From positions 1 through 64,000 of the forward strand of contig CAVQBG010000024.1 in assembly GCA_963710625.1 (NCBI GenBank): a stretch of 64,000 nucleotides of DNA, in the 5' to 3' direction. The stretch is from Sva-07 sp963710625 (lineage in GTDB: Bacteria; Actinomycetota; Acidimicrobiia; Acidimicrobiales; Ilumatobacteraceae). A program made the position numbers and the translations under genes. Shown in pieces: positions 30,276 to 40,824 of the stretch. Below the pieces are notes generated by a model, which was given only the letters and a program-made list of their open reading frames with translations, was not told the DNA's origin and made no database searches. Every line of letters begins with the position of its first letter. Within the stretch, counting starts at the first letter, position 1.

Positions 30276-31066
<791 letters not shown>

Positions 31067-31120
31067 GAACTCCGAGCTGGGCGCCCCGGTCCTGAGGATC
31101 GTCTGCCACACTCTTCGGTC

Positions 31121-31957
31121 GTGACCGACGATCCGACCACCTCGCCCGACCAGAAGTCACCCCGTCGACTCCTGAAGTGGGTCGTCATCGGCGTCGTCGG
31201 GGTCGTCGTGCTCACGTTCGGGGCGATCCTGCTCTACGCCTTCGTGCTCAACGACTCCCCCGACGAACTCGACGCCGGCGACCTCGCCGATGCGTTGGTC
31301 GCCACCACCCCCGAGGCGACACCGCCGGCCGACACCACGATCGAGGCGACACGCGAAGCCGGCGCAGGCGACACGGCGGCTCCGGTCACCGACGCCGCAC
31401 CGGCCGGCACCGACGCCGCGGCTCCGGCCACCGAGTTCGACGGCGACTGGGTGCCGACCGAAGCGTCCGAGTTCGGCTACCGGGTCGAGGAGGTGCTCGC
31501 CGGGGTCAACACGACTGCCGTCGGACGCAGCAACGAGATCACGGGGCTGCTCACGATCGAGGGAACCACGGCGACCGCCGTCGACGTCGAGGTACAGATC
31601 GCGAGCATCGAGAGCGACAGCAGCCTGCGCGACAACCAGTTCACCGGTCGCATCATGAACGCCGCCGAGTTCCCCACCGCCACGTTCAACCTCACCGAGC
31701 CGATCGAGTTCGGCACGATCCCGGTCGGCGACGAAACCGTCACCGCGACAGCGACGGGCGAGCTGACGCTCCGTGGTGAGACGAACCCGGTCGCCTTCCA
31801 GGTCACGGCTCAGACCACCGACGGCCGCATCGGCGTGTTGGGATCGATCCCGGTCCTGTTCGCCGACTACGGCATCGACAACCCGTCGTTCGGCCAGGTG
31901 CGCACCGAGGACGAGGGGCTGGTCGAGTTCGTGCTCGTCTTCGAGCGCGCCGCCTGA
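31121..31957 (+). CDS. Membrane-anchored YceI-family protein
   Basis: A 278-residue protein with a basic N-terminus, one transmembrane helix (about residues 20-43) and an Ala/Thr/Pro linker (45-105). A C-terminal YceI domain follows, running from SEFGYRVEEVLAGVNTTAVGRSNEITG to the end, with the characteristic DNQFTGRIMNAAEFPTATF and LTLRGETNPV segments. YceI domains form lipocalin-like barrels that bind polyisoprenoids or other amphiphiles. This one should sit outside the cell. GTG at 31121 lacks a clear ribosome binding site. It follows the aap operon by 54 bases but need not belong to it. Confidence 0.85.
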   Translation: MTDDPTTSPDQKSPRRLLKWVVIGVVGVVVLTFGAILLYAFVLNDSPDELDAGDLADALVATTPEATPPADTTIEATREAGAGDTAAPVTDAAPAGTDAAAPATEFDGDWVPTEASEFGYRVEEVLAGVNTTAVGRSNEITGLLTIEGTTATAVDVEVQIASIESDSSLRDNQFTGRIMNAAEFPTATFNLTEPIEFGTIPVGDETVTATATGELTLRGETNPVAFQVTAQTTDGRIGVLGSIPVLFADYGIDNPSFGQVRTEDEGLVEFVLVFERAA

Positions 31958-31964
31958 TCGGGCA

Positions 31965-33752
31965 CTACGCGCCGGCGACGGGCTGGCTCTTCGCCCACGC
32001 GTCCGCGAGTGCGGCGTAGCGTCCGCCCAGTGAGACCAGCTCGGTGTGGTTGCCGAGTTCGACGAGGCGTCCGCCGTCGATCACGCCGATCCGGTCGGCC
32101 CGCTGGATCGTCGAGAGTCGGTGTGCGACGACGATCGTGGTGCGACCGGTCATCAGCGTGTCGAGCGCTCGCTCGACGATGAACTCGGTGCCCGGATCGA
32201 GGTTGCTCGTGGCCTCGTCGAGGACGAGCACCGCCGGATCGACGAGTGCCGCTCGCGCCAACGACACGAGTTGGCGTTCACCGGCCGACAGACGCGAACC
32301 GCGTTCGCGCACCTCGGTGTGGATGCCGTCGGGGAACTCGTCGAACCGCTCGAGCGCGCCGATCGCGTCGAATGCCGCTCGAACATCGTCGTCGGTCGCG
32401 TCCGCGCGGGCGATCCGCACGTTGTCGGCGACCGTACCCCCGAACAGGAATCCCTCCTGCGGTACGACCACCACGCGGTGCCGAAGCGATGCGAGGGTGG
32501 CATCGCGTAGATCGACCCCGCCGAACGTGATCGTGCCCTCGGTCGGGTCGTAGAGACGTGCCATCAGCTTGGCGAGCGTCGACTTGCCTGCCCCGGTGGG
32601 CCCGACGAGCGCGAGTCGCTCGCCATCGGCGACGGTGATCGACACGTCGGACAGCACCGGGGCTTCCGTCGCGGGGTAGCGGAATCCCACCCGATCGACC
32701 ACGAGCTCACCGTTCGGTGGGAGGTCGTCGGGTCCGTCCTGGACGTCGGGCTCGGTGTCGAGGATGCCGAACAGCTTGTTGAGGGCGGCCGCCGAGGACT
32801 GCACGGTGTTGTAGAGCTGCGAGAGCTGCTGGACCGGCTCGAACAGCTGGGCGAAGAGCAGCACGACGGTGATGATCTGGCCGACCTTCACCACATCTTC
32901 GGTGTACAGCCAGCCGCCGACACCGACGATGATCGCCGTCGCCAACACGCCGGAGGTCTCGACGAGCCCGAAGTACCAGGTCGACACCCGCACGCTGTGG
33001 AGGTGCGAGTCGTACAGCTGGCGGTTCGACTGCTGGAAGCGGCGCTGCTGCTCGGGCTCCCGGGCGTAGGCTTGGATGACACGGACGCCGGCGATGCCCT
33101 CCTGGAGGGTCGACAGGTTCTGCCCGATGTTCTCGCGCACGTCGAGGTACGCCGCATTCGAGTCGCGCTGGAACTTGCGCGACGCCACGATGATGATGGG
33201 CATCACGAGCATTCCGGCGAGGGTGAGCTGCCACGAGGTGAGCACGGCCAACGCAAGCGCGAATCCGACGAGCAGGATCGCCGAGACAAACTGGAGCAAC
33301 CCGAACTGGACCAGTTCGCCCATCGACTCGACGTCGGAGGTCATGCGGGCCACGAGCACGCCCGACTTGTTGCGGTCGAAGAAGGCGAGCGACTGCTTCT
33401 GGATGTGATCGAACACCCGGACGCGTAGGGATCGCAGGAAGCCCTCGCCGGCCCGGTTGATCAGGATGTACTGCTGGCGCGCAGCGAGATAGGCGACCAC
33501 GGTCAACCCCATGTAGAAGATCACCGCGTTGCGCAGGACCGCGCTCTCACCGGGCGTGATGCCGTTGTCGATCCCCCAACCGAGGATCACCGGACCGAGG
33601 ACCACGCCGAGGGTCGACAGCGCCGTGAAGGCGAGCGCACCGAAGATCGTCTTGCGGAATGGTCGGGCCATGGCGGCGGTGCGACGCAGTACCTTCTTCG
33701 CCTCCTCGGCGTCGAGCTTGTCGTCGTCGGAGATCGCTCCCATGCCGTGCAT
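31965..33752 (-). CDS. ABC exporter half, catalytically complete Walker B
   Basis: The 595-residue protein joins a six-helix export membrane domain to a nucleotide-binding domain. Walker A is GPTGAGKST, and Walker B LVLDEATSNLD retains the catalytic glutamate. The signature reads LSAGERQLVSLARA, not the canonical LSGGQ. The partner encoded just upstream has the opposite pattern, so together they would form a heterodimeric exporter with one working and one degenerate ATP site. ATG overlaps the partner's stop by one base (TGATG). Substrate unknown; lipids and drugs are common. Confidence 0.9.
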   Translation of the reverse strand: MHGMGAISDDDKLDAEEAKKVLRRTAAMARPFRKTIFGALAFTALSTLGVVLGPVILGWGIDNGITPGESAVLRNAVIFYMGLTVVAYLAARQQYILINRAGEGFLRSLRVRVFDHIQKQSLAFFDRNKSGVLVARMTSDVESMGELVQFGLLQFVSAILLVGFALALAVLTSWQLTLAGMLVMPIIIVASRKFQRDSNAAYLDVRENIGQNLSTLQEGIAGVRVIQAYAREPEQQRRFQQSNRQLYDSHLHSVRVSTWYFGLVETSGVLATAIIVGVGGWLYTEDVVKVGQIITVVLLFAQLFEPVQQLSQLYNTVQSSAAALNKLFGILDTEPDVQDGPDDLPPNGELVVDRVGFRYPATEAPVLSDVSITVADGERLALVGPTGAGKSTLAKLMARLYDPTEGTITFGGVDLRDATLASLRHRVVVVPQEGFLFGGTVADNVRIARADATDDDVRAAFDAIGALERFDEFPDGIHTEVRERGSRLSAGERQLVSLARAALVDPAVLVLDEATSNLDPGTEFIVERALDTLMTGRTTIVVAHRLSTIQRADRIGVIDGGRLVELGNHTELVSLGGRYAALADAWAKSQPVAGA

Positions 33753-35602
33753 CAGTCACCCCCCACCGGTGTCCGGGGGTCGACGTCGGCGCCCGTCCCT
33801 GCGGCATCGGTCTGCGCCGCGAGCTCCGCGCGCTGCTCGTCGTCGTCCTCTTGCATGGCCGCCAGCACATCGCGGTAGCGCGGCTCACGGTCGAGGAGCT
33901 CCTGGTGCGGCCCGGAAGCGATCACGCGCCCTCCGTCGAGCAATACGACGGTGTGGGCGAGCGCGATCGTGCCGGGGCGGTGGGCGATCACGATCGTGGT
34001 GCGACCGTCCATCACCGTCGACATCGCCGAGCGGATCTCGTGTTCCTTCGACGGATCGACCGCGGAGGTCGCATCGTCGAGCACGAGCACCCGCGGGTCG
34101 GCCAGGATCGCCCGGGCGATCGCGATACGCTGGCGCTGGCCGCCCGACAGCGAGAAGCCGCGCTCGCCGAGCAACGTGTCGTACGCTTCGGGAAGTCCCA
34201 TGATGAAGTCGTGGGCCCCGGCGAGGCGCGCGGCCCGCTCGATCGACTCCTGGTCGGCGTCCGGTTCGGCGAAGGCGATGTTTGCGGCAACGGTGTCGTG
34301 GAACAGCAACGTGTCCTCGAAGACGATGCCGACGGCGCGGCGCACGTCACGCAGCGCGAGGTCGCGCACGTTGACGCCGTCGATGCGGACCCGGCCCTCG
34401 TCGACGTCGTAGAAACGGACCAACAGCCGGGCAACCGTGGACTTGCCCGATCCGGTGGCTCCGACGAGCGCCACCGACTCGCCGGGTGCGAGGTCGAGGT
34501 CGAATCCGTCGAGGACCGGTGCTGCTGGGTCGTAGCCGAACCGGACCCCACGGAACTGCACGGCACCGGCGCGTTCGGCGGCTGGCAGGGTCAGCGGTCG
34601 TTCGGGGTCGGAGATCATCGGCGCGGTGTCGAGCACCTCGTTGACCCGCTCGAGCGCGGCACCGGCACGCTGGGCCCAGGCGATCGTCATGCCGAGCATG
34701 CGCAGCGGTGACACGAGGAGCGCGACGTAGAAGTTGAACTGTACGAGCTGGCCGACGGTGAGGTCTCCGTTGATCACCTGCATGCCACCGACCCCGAGTA
34801 CGGCGATCAGCCCGAGTTGGGGCAGCAGTTCGATCGCGGGCAGGTACTTCGCCCGGATCTGCGCGGCGCGGATCGACGCCGCCTGGATGTCGTCGGCCTC
34901 CTTGCGCAGCCGGGTCGACTGGACCTCCTCCGCACCGAACCCCTTGACGACGCGAACGCCGCCGACCGTCTCCTCGACGACCGTGGCCAGTTCCGCCTGC
35001 TCCATCTGCACCTGGAGCACGGCGCCGTGGATCGACTGCGAGAAGCGACGACCCGCGATGTTGACGAACGGCAGCGGGGCGAGCGCGATCAGCGCGAGTT
35101 GCCAGTCGGTCAGGAACAGGATCACCGACACTGCGATGATCATCGAGAAGTTCGACAGCGTGATCGGGATCATCACCACGAACGACTGGATCTGCTGGAG
35201 ATCGCTCGACGAGCGGCTCATCAGCTGGCCCGTCTGCGCCCGGTCGTGGTAGCCGACGTGGAGCGACAGGATGTGGTCGAAGAGCCGCTCGCGCAGCCGG
35301 GTCTCGGTCCAGCGGGCCTCGCGGAAGGCGAAGAACCGGCGCAGCGCCGTGAACGTGCCGACGGCAACGCCCGCGATGGCGATCAGCATCACCCAGAGCC
35401 ACAGCATGTCGCCCTGGTCGATGCCGCGGTCGATGCTGTAGCGGACCAGCAGCGGCACCGACACCTTGCCGACCATCCAGAGCAGGCCGATCGCGCTGCC
35501 GATGATCAGGTTCTTGCGCTGCGCCTTGAGCGTCGTCGACAGGAGCTTCCAACGAGACGGTGCGTCGTCCGCGCTGATGTCAGGCGGTACGAACTCACTC
35601 AT
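33752..35602 (-). CDS. ABC exporter half with degenerate Walker B
   Basis: The 616-residue half-transporter has a membrane domain and an ATPase domain with GATGSGKST Walker A and canonical signature LSGGQRQRIAIARA. Its Walker B reads LVLDDATSAVD, with Asp replacing the catalytic Glu. Combined with the partner's intact Walker B and weak signature, this is the asymmetry seen in heterodimeric type IV exporters such as TM287/288. It lies 18 bases after the ArsC-like selenoprotein gene, suggesting one operon, although no functional link is known. Confidence 0.9.
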   Translation of the reverse strand: MSEFVPPDISADDAPSRWKLLSTTLKAQRKNLIIGSAIGLLWMVGKVSVPLLVRYSIDRGIDQGDMLWLWVMLIAIAGVAVGTFTALRRFFAFREARWTETRLRERLFDHILSLHVGYHDRAQTGQLMSRSSSDLQQIQSFVVMIPITLSNFSMIIAVSVILFLTDWQLALIALAPLPFVNIAGRRFSQSIHGAVLQVQMEQAELATVVEETVGGVRVVKGFGAEEVQSTRLRKEADDIQAASIRAAQIRAKYLPAIELLPQLGLIAVLGVGGMQVINGDLTVGQLVQFNFYVALLVSPLRMLGMTIAWAQRAGAALERVNEVLDTAPMISDPERPLTLPAAERAGAVQFRGVRFGYDPAAPVLDGFDLDLAPGESVALVGATGSGKSTVARLLVRFYDVDEGRVRIDGVNVRDLALRDVRRAVGIVFEDTLLFHDTVAANIAFAEPDADQESIERAARLAGAHDFIMGLPEAYDTLLGERGFSLSGGQRQRIAIARAILADPRVLVLDDATSAVDPSKEHEIRSAMSTVMDGRTTIVIAHRPGTIALAHTVVLLDGGRVIASGPHQELLDREPRYRDVLAAMQEDDDEQRAELAAQTDAAGTGADVDPRTPVGGD

Positions 35603-35620
35603 CGGCGCCCCCGATCGGTG

Positions 35621-35995
35621 TCAGGATGCCTTCCCTGCGAGCGGGGCGAGCAGCTCGGCGACACGTTCCTTCGGTCGTCCGACGATCGCCGTGTCGGCGG
35701 TGACCACCACCGGGCGCTGCAGCAACTGCTTGTGCTTCACGAGCAGGGCGACGATCTGGTCGTCGGTCGCTGCATCGTCCTCGGCCAATCCGAGCTTCTT
35801 CCACATGCTGTCGCGGCGTACGAGCGCGGTCGGCTCGTCCTCGAGCTTGGCGATGATCGCCCGCAGCGTGTCGGCGTCGGGCGGGGTCTTGATGTAGTTG
35901 ACGATGTCGACGTCGACACCGAGATCCTCGGCAATGCGCACGGCATTGATCGACGAGTTTCAATGGGTGTTGTGGTAGATCGTCGCCACGGCCAT
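35621..35995 (-). CDS. ArsC/Spx-like thioredoxin-fold protein, predicted selenoprotein
   Basis: Read from ATG at 35995 with UGA (35962-35960) as selenocysteine, the product has 124 residues and starts MAVATIYHNTH-U-NSSINAV. The frame then continues into a full ArsC-like domain (KTPPDADTLRAIIAKL, RRDSMWKKLGL, QRPVVVTADTAIVGRP). In ArsC-type arsenate reductases the segment is YHNPxC with the redox cysteine at exactly the UGA position. Without recoding, the protein would lose its first strand and active site, yet the upstream 11 codons keep perfect family sequence. A hairpin typical of bacterial SECIS elements begins 11 bases after the UGA. Arsenate reduction or another thiol/selenol redox role is possible. 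No sel genes are in the window. Confidence 0.82.
35927..35957 (-). promoter_or_regulatory. Predicted bacterial SECIS element
   Basis: In the mRNA, 11 bases after the UGA, comes the 17-nt hairpin CAAUGCCGUGCGCAUUG (35948-35932): a 6-bp perfect stem with GU in the five-base loop. CUCG/CGAG arms (35957-35954 and 35930-35927) extend it. The spacing of 11 and upper hairpin of 17 are the same as I recall for the E. coli fdhF element, which SelB binds to insert selenocysteine. Confidence 0.7.
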
Positions 35996-36110
35996 GCGGT
36001 CGAGGTTACGACCTGGTGTCGGGCCTGCTCTCATCGGTTGTGACACCCCCTCGGTAGCGTCACCAGCACCGACTCCCCCTTTCCCGAACGATCAACAGGA
36101 AGGGGACTCC

Positions 36111-36527
36111 ATGTCTCGTCACTGCTCCACCCATCTCGTGCCGCGCGGGGGCATCGACCCGATCCGGTCGCGAGTCGATGCCCTGGCGGTGCTCGCCCTC
36201 GCTGCCCCGTTCGGCGACGACACCGCCGCCATCCTGCTCGACGCCGATCGTTGCGGTGTCGGCATCGTCGTCGTCACCGGCACCACCGATCCCGACGCGA
36301 TCTTCCGGGTCATCGCGGCGTGCGGCAACGCCCGCCGTCCCGAGATCGCCGGGCTGATCCTCGCGACGAGCCGGCCCGGTGGCGACCTGGTCGTCGACGA
36401 TCTCGACCGGTGGCTCGAAGCGAGCCTGCAGTGCGACGACGCCGGCATCGATCTCGTCGAGTGGTTCGTCATCGGGGCCCATGTCGCGTGCCCCCGTGAA
36501 CTCGCCGGCGACCCGCCCCGATGGTGA
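36111..36527 (+). CDS. Hypothetical protein with degenerate JAB/RadC-like C-terminus
   Basis: ATG at 36111 follows AGGAAGGGG. The 138-residue protein is soluble. Its second half (GLILATSRPGGDLVVDDLDRWLEASLQCDDAGIDLVEWFVIG) follows the spacing of the RadC/JAB metalloprotease segment, where HxHPSG..P..D, then a helix and DHIIIG, occur. The metal-binding histidines are replaced (ATSRPGG), so it would not bind zinc. The match is by eye and weak. It is divergent from the selenoprotein gene, about 115 bases away. Confidence 0.55.
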   Translation: MSRHCSTHLVPRGGIDPIRSRVDALAVLALAAPFGDDTAAILLDADRCGVGIVVVTGTTDPDAIFRVIAACGNARRPEIAGLILATSRPGGDLVVDDLDRWLEASLQCDDAGIDLVEWFVIGAHVACPRELAGDPPRW

Positions 36528-36553
36528 CGGGCACCACGGCGCGCGGGCGACGT

Positions 36554-36838
36554 TCAGCCGGCGGTCGAGCGTGCCCGACGTTCGGCCGGCGACAGCCGGA
36601 GCCCGGCGGCGCGGAGCCGGCGAACGAGATCGCGGCTCTCCACCTCCACCGCGCCCGCCTCGATCAACTCCGCCCGGTACTCCTCGGGGATGTCGTAGTG
36701 GTCGCCCTGGAACCCGCGGCGCGGAATCCCGGTTCGATCCGCGAACTCGTGCAACTCGTCGTAGGAGGTGTCGCTCACGAGATGGCACCACTTCTTGCCC
36801 CGCCACCACCATCGAGCGTCGTCGATCAGGATCGTCAC
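36554..36838 (-). CDS. DUF4031-family protein
   Basis: The product of about 94 residues matches the actinobacterial DUF4031 family: an ILIDDARWWWRGKKWCHLVSD start, a helix, the hallmark RRGFQGDHYDIPEEYRAELI and a final RLRAAGLRLSP. The function is unknown; the conserved GDHYDIP and aromatic residues suggest a small enzyme or binding domain. GTG at 36838 has AGGG eight bases ahead; GTG at 36847 is nearly as good. It converges with the JAB-like gene and is divergent from the HD-domain gene. Confidence 0.8.
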   Translation of the reverse strand: MTILIDDARWWWRGKKWCHLVSDTSYDELHEFADRTGIPRRGFQGDHYDIPEEYRAELIEAGAVEVESRDLVRRLRAAGLRLSPAERRARSTAG

Positions 36839-36905
36839 GTCGGTCACCCTGGCACACGCGCGATGCCGTCGAGCGTCCGAGCAGCAGCCTGGCACACTGA
36901 TCGAC

Positions 36906-37535
36906 ATGACCGAGCCGGATCTCGAACTCGAGGTGGCCTGGCAGCAGCACGTCGCACCCGACCGGCGCCCGCTCGACGGGCTGCTCGCCCGCCACCGCGA
37001 GAAGCATCGCCGCTACCACAACGCCACCCACGTCGCCTGGGTGATCCGCCACGTCGACGATCTCGCCGGATCGGAGCCGGTCGGCGACCTCGACGCGATC
37101 GTCGCCGCGGCGTTCTACCACGATGCGATCTACGAGCCCACCTACCCGGCGAACGAACGAGCGAGCGCTCGGCTGGCCCGTCGAGATCTCGCGGCGCTCG
37201 GATGGCCCGAGGCACGGTGCGACCGAGTGGCGACGATGATCGAGGCCACCGAGCACGGTGCGGCGGCCTCGATCGACCCGACCGGCGACACCGCCGTCCT
37301 CCTCGACGCCGACCTGGCCGTCCTCGGGGCCGACCCCGCCGGCTATGCCGCCTATGTCAGCGGCGTACGCGCCGAGTACCGCCATCTCGACGACGACGAG
37401 TGGCGAACCGGTCGAACGTCGGTGCTCCAGGGGTTGCTCGAGCGGAGGACGATCTTCGCCACCGAGGCGGGCCGAGCGCGTTGGGAACAGCGCGCCCGCG
37501 CCAACATCGCCGCCGAACTCGCACGCTGGTCCTGA
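36906..37535 (+). CDS. HD-domain predicted metal-dependent phosphohydrolase
   Basis: The 209-residue protein has the HD-superfamily metal ligands: H in RYHNATHVAWVI, the HD pair in AAFYHDAIYEP and a distal aspartate in LLDADLAVLG. The pattern RYH..TH...FHD..Y fits the group of bacterial predicted HD phosphohydrolases with N-methyl-D-aspartate-receptor-NMDAR2C-like annotation. The substrate is unknown. Start ATG at 36906 overlaps nothing and faces DUF4031 across about 67 bases. Confidence 0.8.
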   Translation: MTEPDLELEVAWQQHVAPDRRPLDGLLARHREKHRRYHNATHVAWVIRHVDDLAGSEPVGDLDAIVAAAFYHDAIYEPTYPANERASARLARRDLAALGWPEARCDRVATMIEATEHGAAASIDPTGDTAVLLDADLAVLGADPAGYAAYVSGVRAEYRHLDDDEWRTGRTSVLQGLLERRTIFATEAGRARWEQRARANIAAELARWS

Positions 37536-37565
37536 TCCCCAGCCCCCACCTCTCCCGCCGTCTGT

Positions 37566-37602
37566 GTCAGCACCGATCGCCGAATCGTGCGTCGTCGCCG
37601 AC
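37566..37602. repeat. Second copy of the 37-bp intergenic element
   Basis: Matches 12715-12751 at 30 of 37 ungapped positions (shared GTCAGCACCGA, TCGTGCGT and GCCGAC). Like the first copy it lies between convergent stops, in the 109-bp gap between the HD gene and the MFS gene. The rest of the gap shows nothing recognisable. Confidence 0.4.
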
Positions 37603-37644
37603 AAAGAACCCCGACCATGCCGTCGTGCTCCGGGCCAGGGGCCG

Positions 37645-38931
37645 TCAGGTTGCGACCTGGTCGAGGTCGGAGGGGACGGCACCGGCGAGCGTGCCGAGTT
37701 CGATCTGCTGCTGCACGGGCCGTTCGAGCAGAGCGTACCCGAGCACGGTGGCCAGGGTGACCGCGCCCATGCAGACGATCGCTGGGCGCAACCCGATCGC
37801 CTCCGCCAGGAGGCCGAGCGGCGCGGCCGCGATCCCGAACCCGGCGAAGCTCAACATCATCAGCGACTGGACACGCCCCTGGTGGGTGTCCTCGGTCATG
37901 TTGAGCGCGAGCGTGTTCGACAGCGACTGGTAGCCGGTGGTTCCGGCGCCGACGAAGGCCACCACGACGAATGCGGTCAGGAACACCGGCGACAGGCCGA
38001 GCGCGATCACTCCGACGCCGAAGGCGATGCCGGACACGACCATCAGACGCCACACACCTGCGCCGTCCGCGCGGCCCGCGAGCGGCACCGCGACGACGAC
38101 TGCTCCGATCGAGCTCGCCGACATGATCAACCCGACCCACCCGTCGGTCAGGTCGAAGTCGCCCTTGATCAGCGCGGGGATGAACGCCACATAGTTGAAG
38201 CCGAACATGATGATCACGAACGAGCTGAACACCAGTCGCCGCAGATGGGGTCGGGAGCCGACGTAGCGCACACCGTCGATGATCTCCGCGAGCGGCTTCG
38301 CCTTGGATGTGGCCCTCGGCTCGGCGCCGGCCGGGCAACGCAGCAGCAGGATGAACGATCCCAGGGAGAAGACGGCCGAGACGATGTAGCCGCCACCGAT
38401 CCCGACCAGCGCGATCCCCGCCAGCGCGCCCGCGAGGGACGGCGCGAACACGCGGGTGCCGTTCATGCTCAGCATCGACAGCGTGATCGCGTTGCCGAGC
38501 TGTTCGCGACCCACGATCTCCGACGTGAAGGCCACCCGGGTCGGACCGTAGAAGCCGAATGCGAGCCCCTGTGTGAGCGCGGCGACGAGCAACATCCAGA
38601 ACTGCACCGTGTCGGTGACGACGACGATGCCCATCCCCGCCGCGGCCATCAGGATCGCCCCCTGGCTGACCAGCAGCACCTTGCGCTTCGGAAGCCGGTC
38701 GGCGGCGACCCCGCCGAGCGGCGTCGACACGAGCAGCGCCACTCCGAAGCAGAGGTAGACGAGTCCGAGTGCGCTCTCGCGCTCGGTGAGGTCCCAGGCG
38801 AGCACCCCGCGGAGCAGGAACTGCATCTGGACCGACATGAACGAGAACGTCCCCGCCCACCACAGCTTCTTGTACGCCGGGATGCGCAGCGACGAGAACG
38901 ACGCGGCGAGGCCGGCGCGGGCAGACGACAT
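37645..38931 (-). CDS. MFS transporter
   Basis: A 428-residue protein with twelve predicted helices; the 2-3 loop reads GGVAADRLPKRKVL, the MFS signature. It resembles MFS_3/EntS-like exporters, similar in type to the gene at 2715 but not close enough to call a recent duplicate. ATG at 38931 is preceded by AAGGTGG and was preferred to ATG at 38949. It lies 73 bases downstream of malic enzyme on the same strand, with a palindrome in between. Confidence 0.85.
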   Translation of the reverse strand: MSSARAGLAASFSSLRIPAYKKLWWAGTFSFMSVQMQFLLRGVLAWDLTERESALGLVYLCFGVALLVSTPLGGVAADRLPKRKVLLVSQGAILMAAAGMGIVVVTDTVQFWMLLVAALTQGLAFGFYGPTRVAFTSEIVGREQLGNAITLSMLSMNGTRVFAPSLAGALAGIALVGIGGGYIVSAVFSLGSFILLLRCPAGAEPRATSKAKPLAEIIDGVRYVGSRPHLRRLVFSSFVIIMFGFNYVAFIPALIKGDFDLTDGWVGLIMSASSIGAVVVAVPLAGRADGAGVWRLMVVSGIAFGVGVIALGLSPVFLTAFVVVAFVGAGTTGYQSLSNTLALNMTEDTHQGRVQSLMMLSFAGFGIAAAPLGLLAEAIGLRPAIVCMGAVTLATVLGYALLERPVQQQIELGTLAGAVPSDLDQVAT

Positions 38932-38981
38932 CGGACCACCTTGCCCCATGCGGCGGCCGAGTACACGCTCGGAGCGGCAGC

Positions 38982-38997
38982 CTGCCTCGTGAGGCAG
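38982..38997. promoter_or_regulatory. Perfect 16-bp palindrome
   Basis: CTGCCTCGTGAGGCAG has 7-bp arms and a 2-base centre. It lies after the malic enzyme stop and about 50 bases before the MFS start, so it suits an operator for the transporter more than a terminator (loop too small, no U-run). Confidence 0.35.
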
Positions 38998-39004
38998 TGA
39001 CGTT

Positions 39005-40249
<1,245 letters not shown>

Positions 40250-40347
40250 GGTCCGTCCTTCACGGGGGTGTGGTGAGCAGGTGCACCAGAGACCAACAGC
40301 GGTGGCCCGCCGCCGGTTTCCGGCTGGTCGGGCGAGTTCGACGATGC

Positions 40348-40476
40348 TCAGCGTTGCCGCTGGGCTCGTGTCCCCCGCCTGACCCGTACCGGAATGAGTA
40401 CGGGTGCGGGGCCGCGTGCTGCCAGCGCTGCACCTGCTGCTGCTACGGCAGCAATGGCGGCGATGGCGATCAGCAC
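40348..40476 (-). CDS. Possible small membrane protein, 42 residues
   Basis: GTG at 40476 opens a frame beginning with a strongly hydrophobic Ala/Ile-rich stretch (LIAIAAIAAVAAAGAALAA) followed by a basic tail ending in RRGTRAQRQR. That is the layout of single-pass small membrane proteins with the tail inside. AGGG lies eight bases upstream. It precedes malic enzyme on the same strand by about 100 bases. The opposite strand has an Ala-rich 41-codon frame (40395-40520) over the same bases, so coding bias could be chance. Confidence 0.3.
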   Translation of the reverse strand: MLIAIAAIAAVAAAGAALAARGPAPVLIPVRVRRGTRAQRQR

Positions 40477-40523
40477 GAAGGGAACCCTACCCCATCGGTT
40501 CGGAGATGTGCTTCACTGATCTC

Positions 40524-40814
40524 ATGACCGACCTCGAAACGATGCCCGTCGAGCGCGTCGACGTCGACACCGACGAGACCACGGAGACCGGCGAACCCAC
40601 CTCGGCCCACATCGTCAAGACCAAGCGCGGCGAGAACGCCGCCGCCGTCGTGTTGGAGGCCCGCGTGATGGGGACACCGATCGAGGCGTTGTGCGGGTTC
40701 GTGTGGGTGCCCTCGCGCGACCCGAAGCAACTTCCGGTGTGCGAGAAGTGCAAGAGCGTCTACCAGATGTACAAGGCCTTCAACGACGGCCTGCGCGACA
40801 CCCCGAACGACTGA
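40524..40814 (+). CDS. DUF3039-family protein
   Basis: The 96-residue protein ends with the DUF3039 pattern: AHIVKTKRGENAAAVVLEARVMGTPIEALCGFVWVPSRDPKQLPVCEKCKSVYQ. The CG and CEKC cysteines likely bind zinc. The family is nearly confined to actinobacteria and has no settled function. ATG at 40524 starts the acidic N-terminus (MTDLETMPVERVDVDTDE). The NUDIX gene begins ten bases after the stop, suggesting an operon. Confidence 0.8.
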   Translation: MTDLETMPVERVDVDTDETTETGEPTSAHIVKTKRGENAAAVVLEARVMGTPIEALCGFVWVPSRDPKQLPVCEKCKSVYQMYKAFNDGLRDTPND

Positions 40815-40824
40815 CGACCACCCG

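Noticed and set aside
35960..35962. UGA as an ordinary nonsense mutation making an ArsC pseudogene
   Set aside because: The only change is at the catalytic cysteine column, no other lesions occur, and a hairpin lies at the expected distance. Kept as a selenoprotein, with proof depending on sel genes elsewhere.
40395..40520. Ala-rich 41-codon plus-strand frame before the DUF3039 gene
   Set aside because: No ribosome binding site and composition explained by GCN-rich DNA; the opposite-strand small membrane frame fits slightly better and is listed at low confidence.
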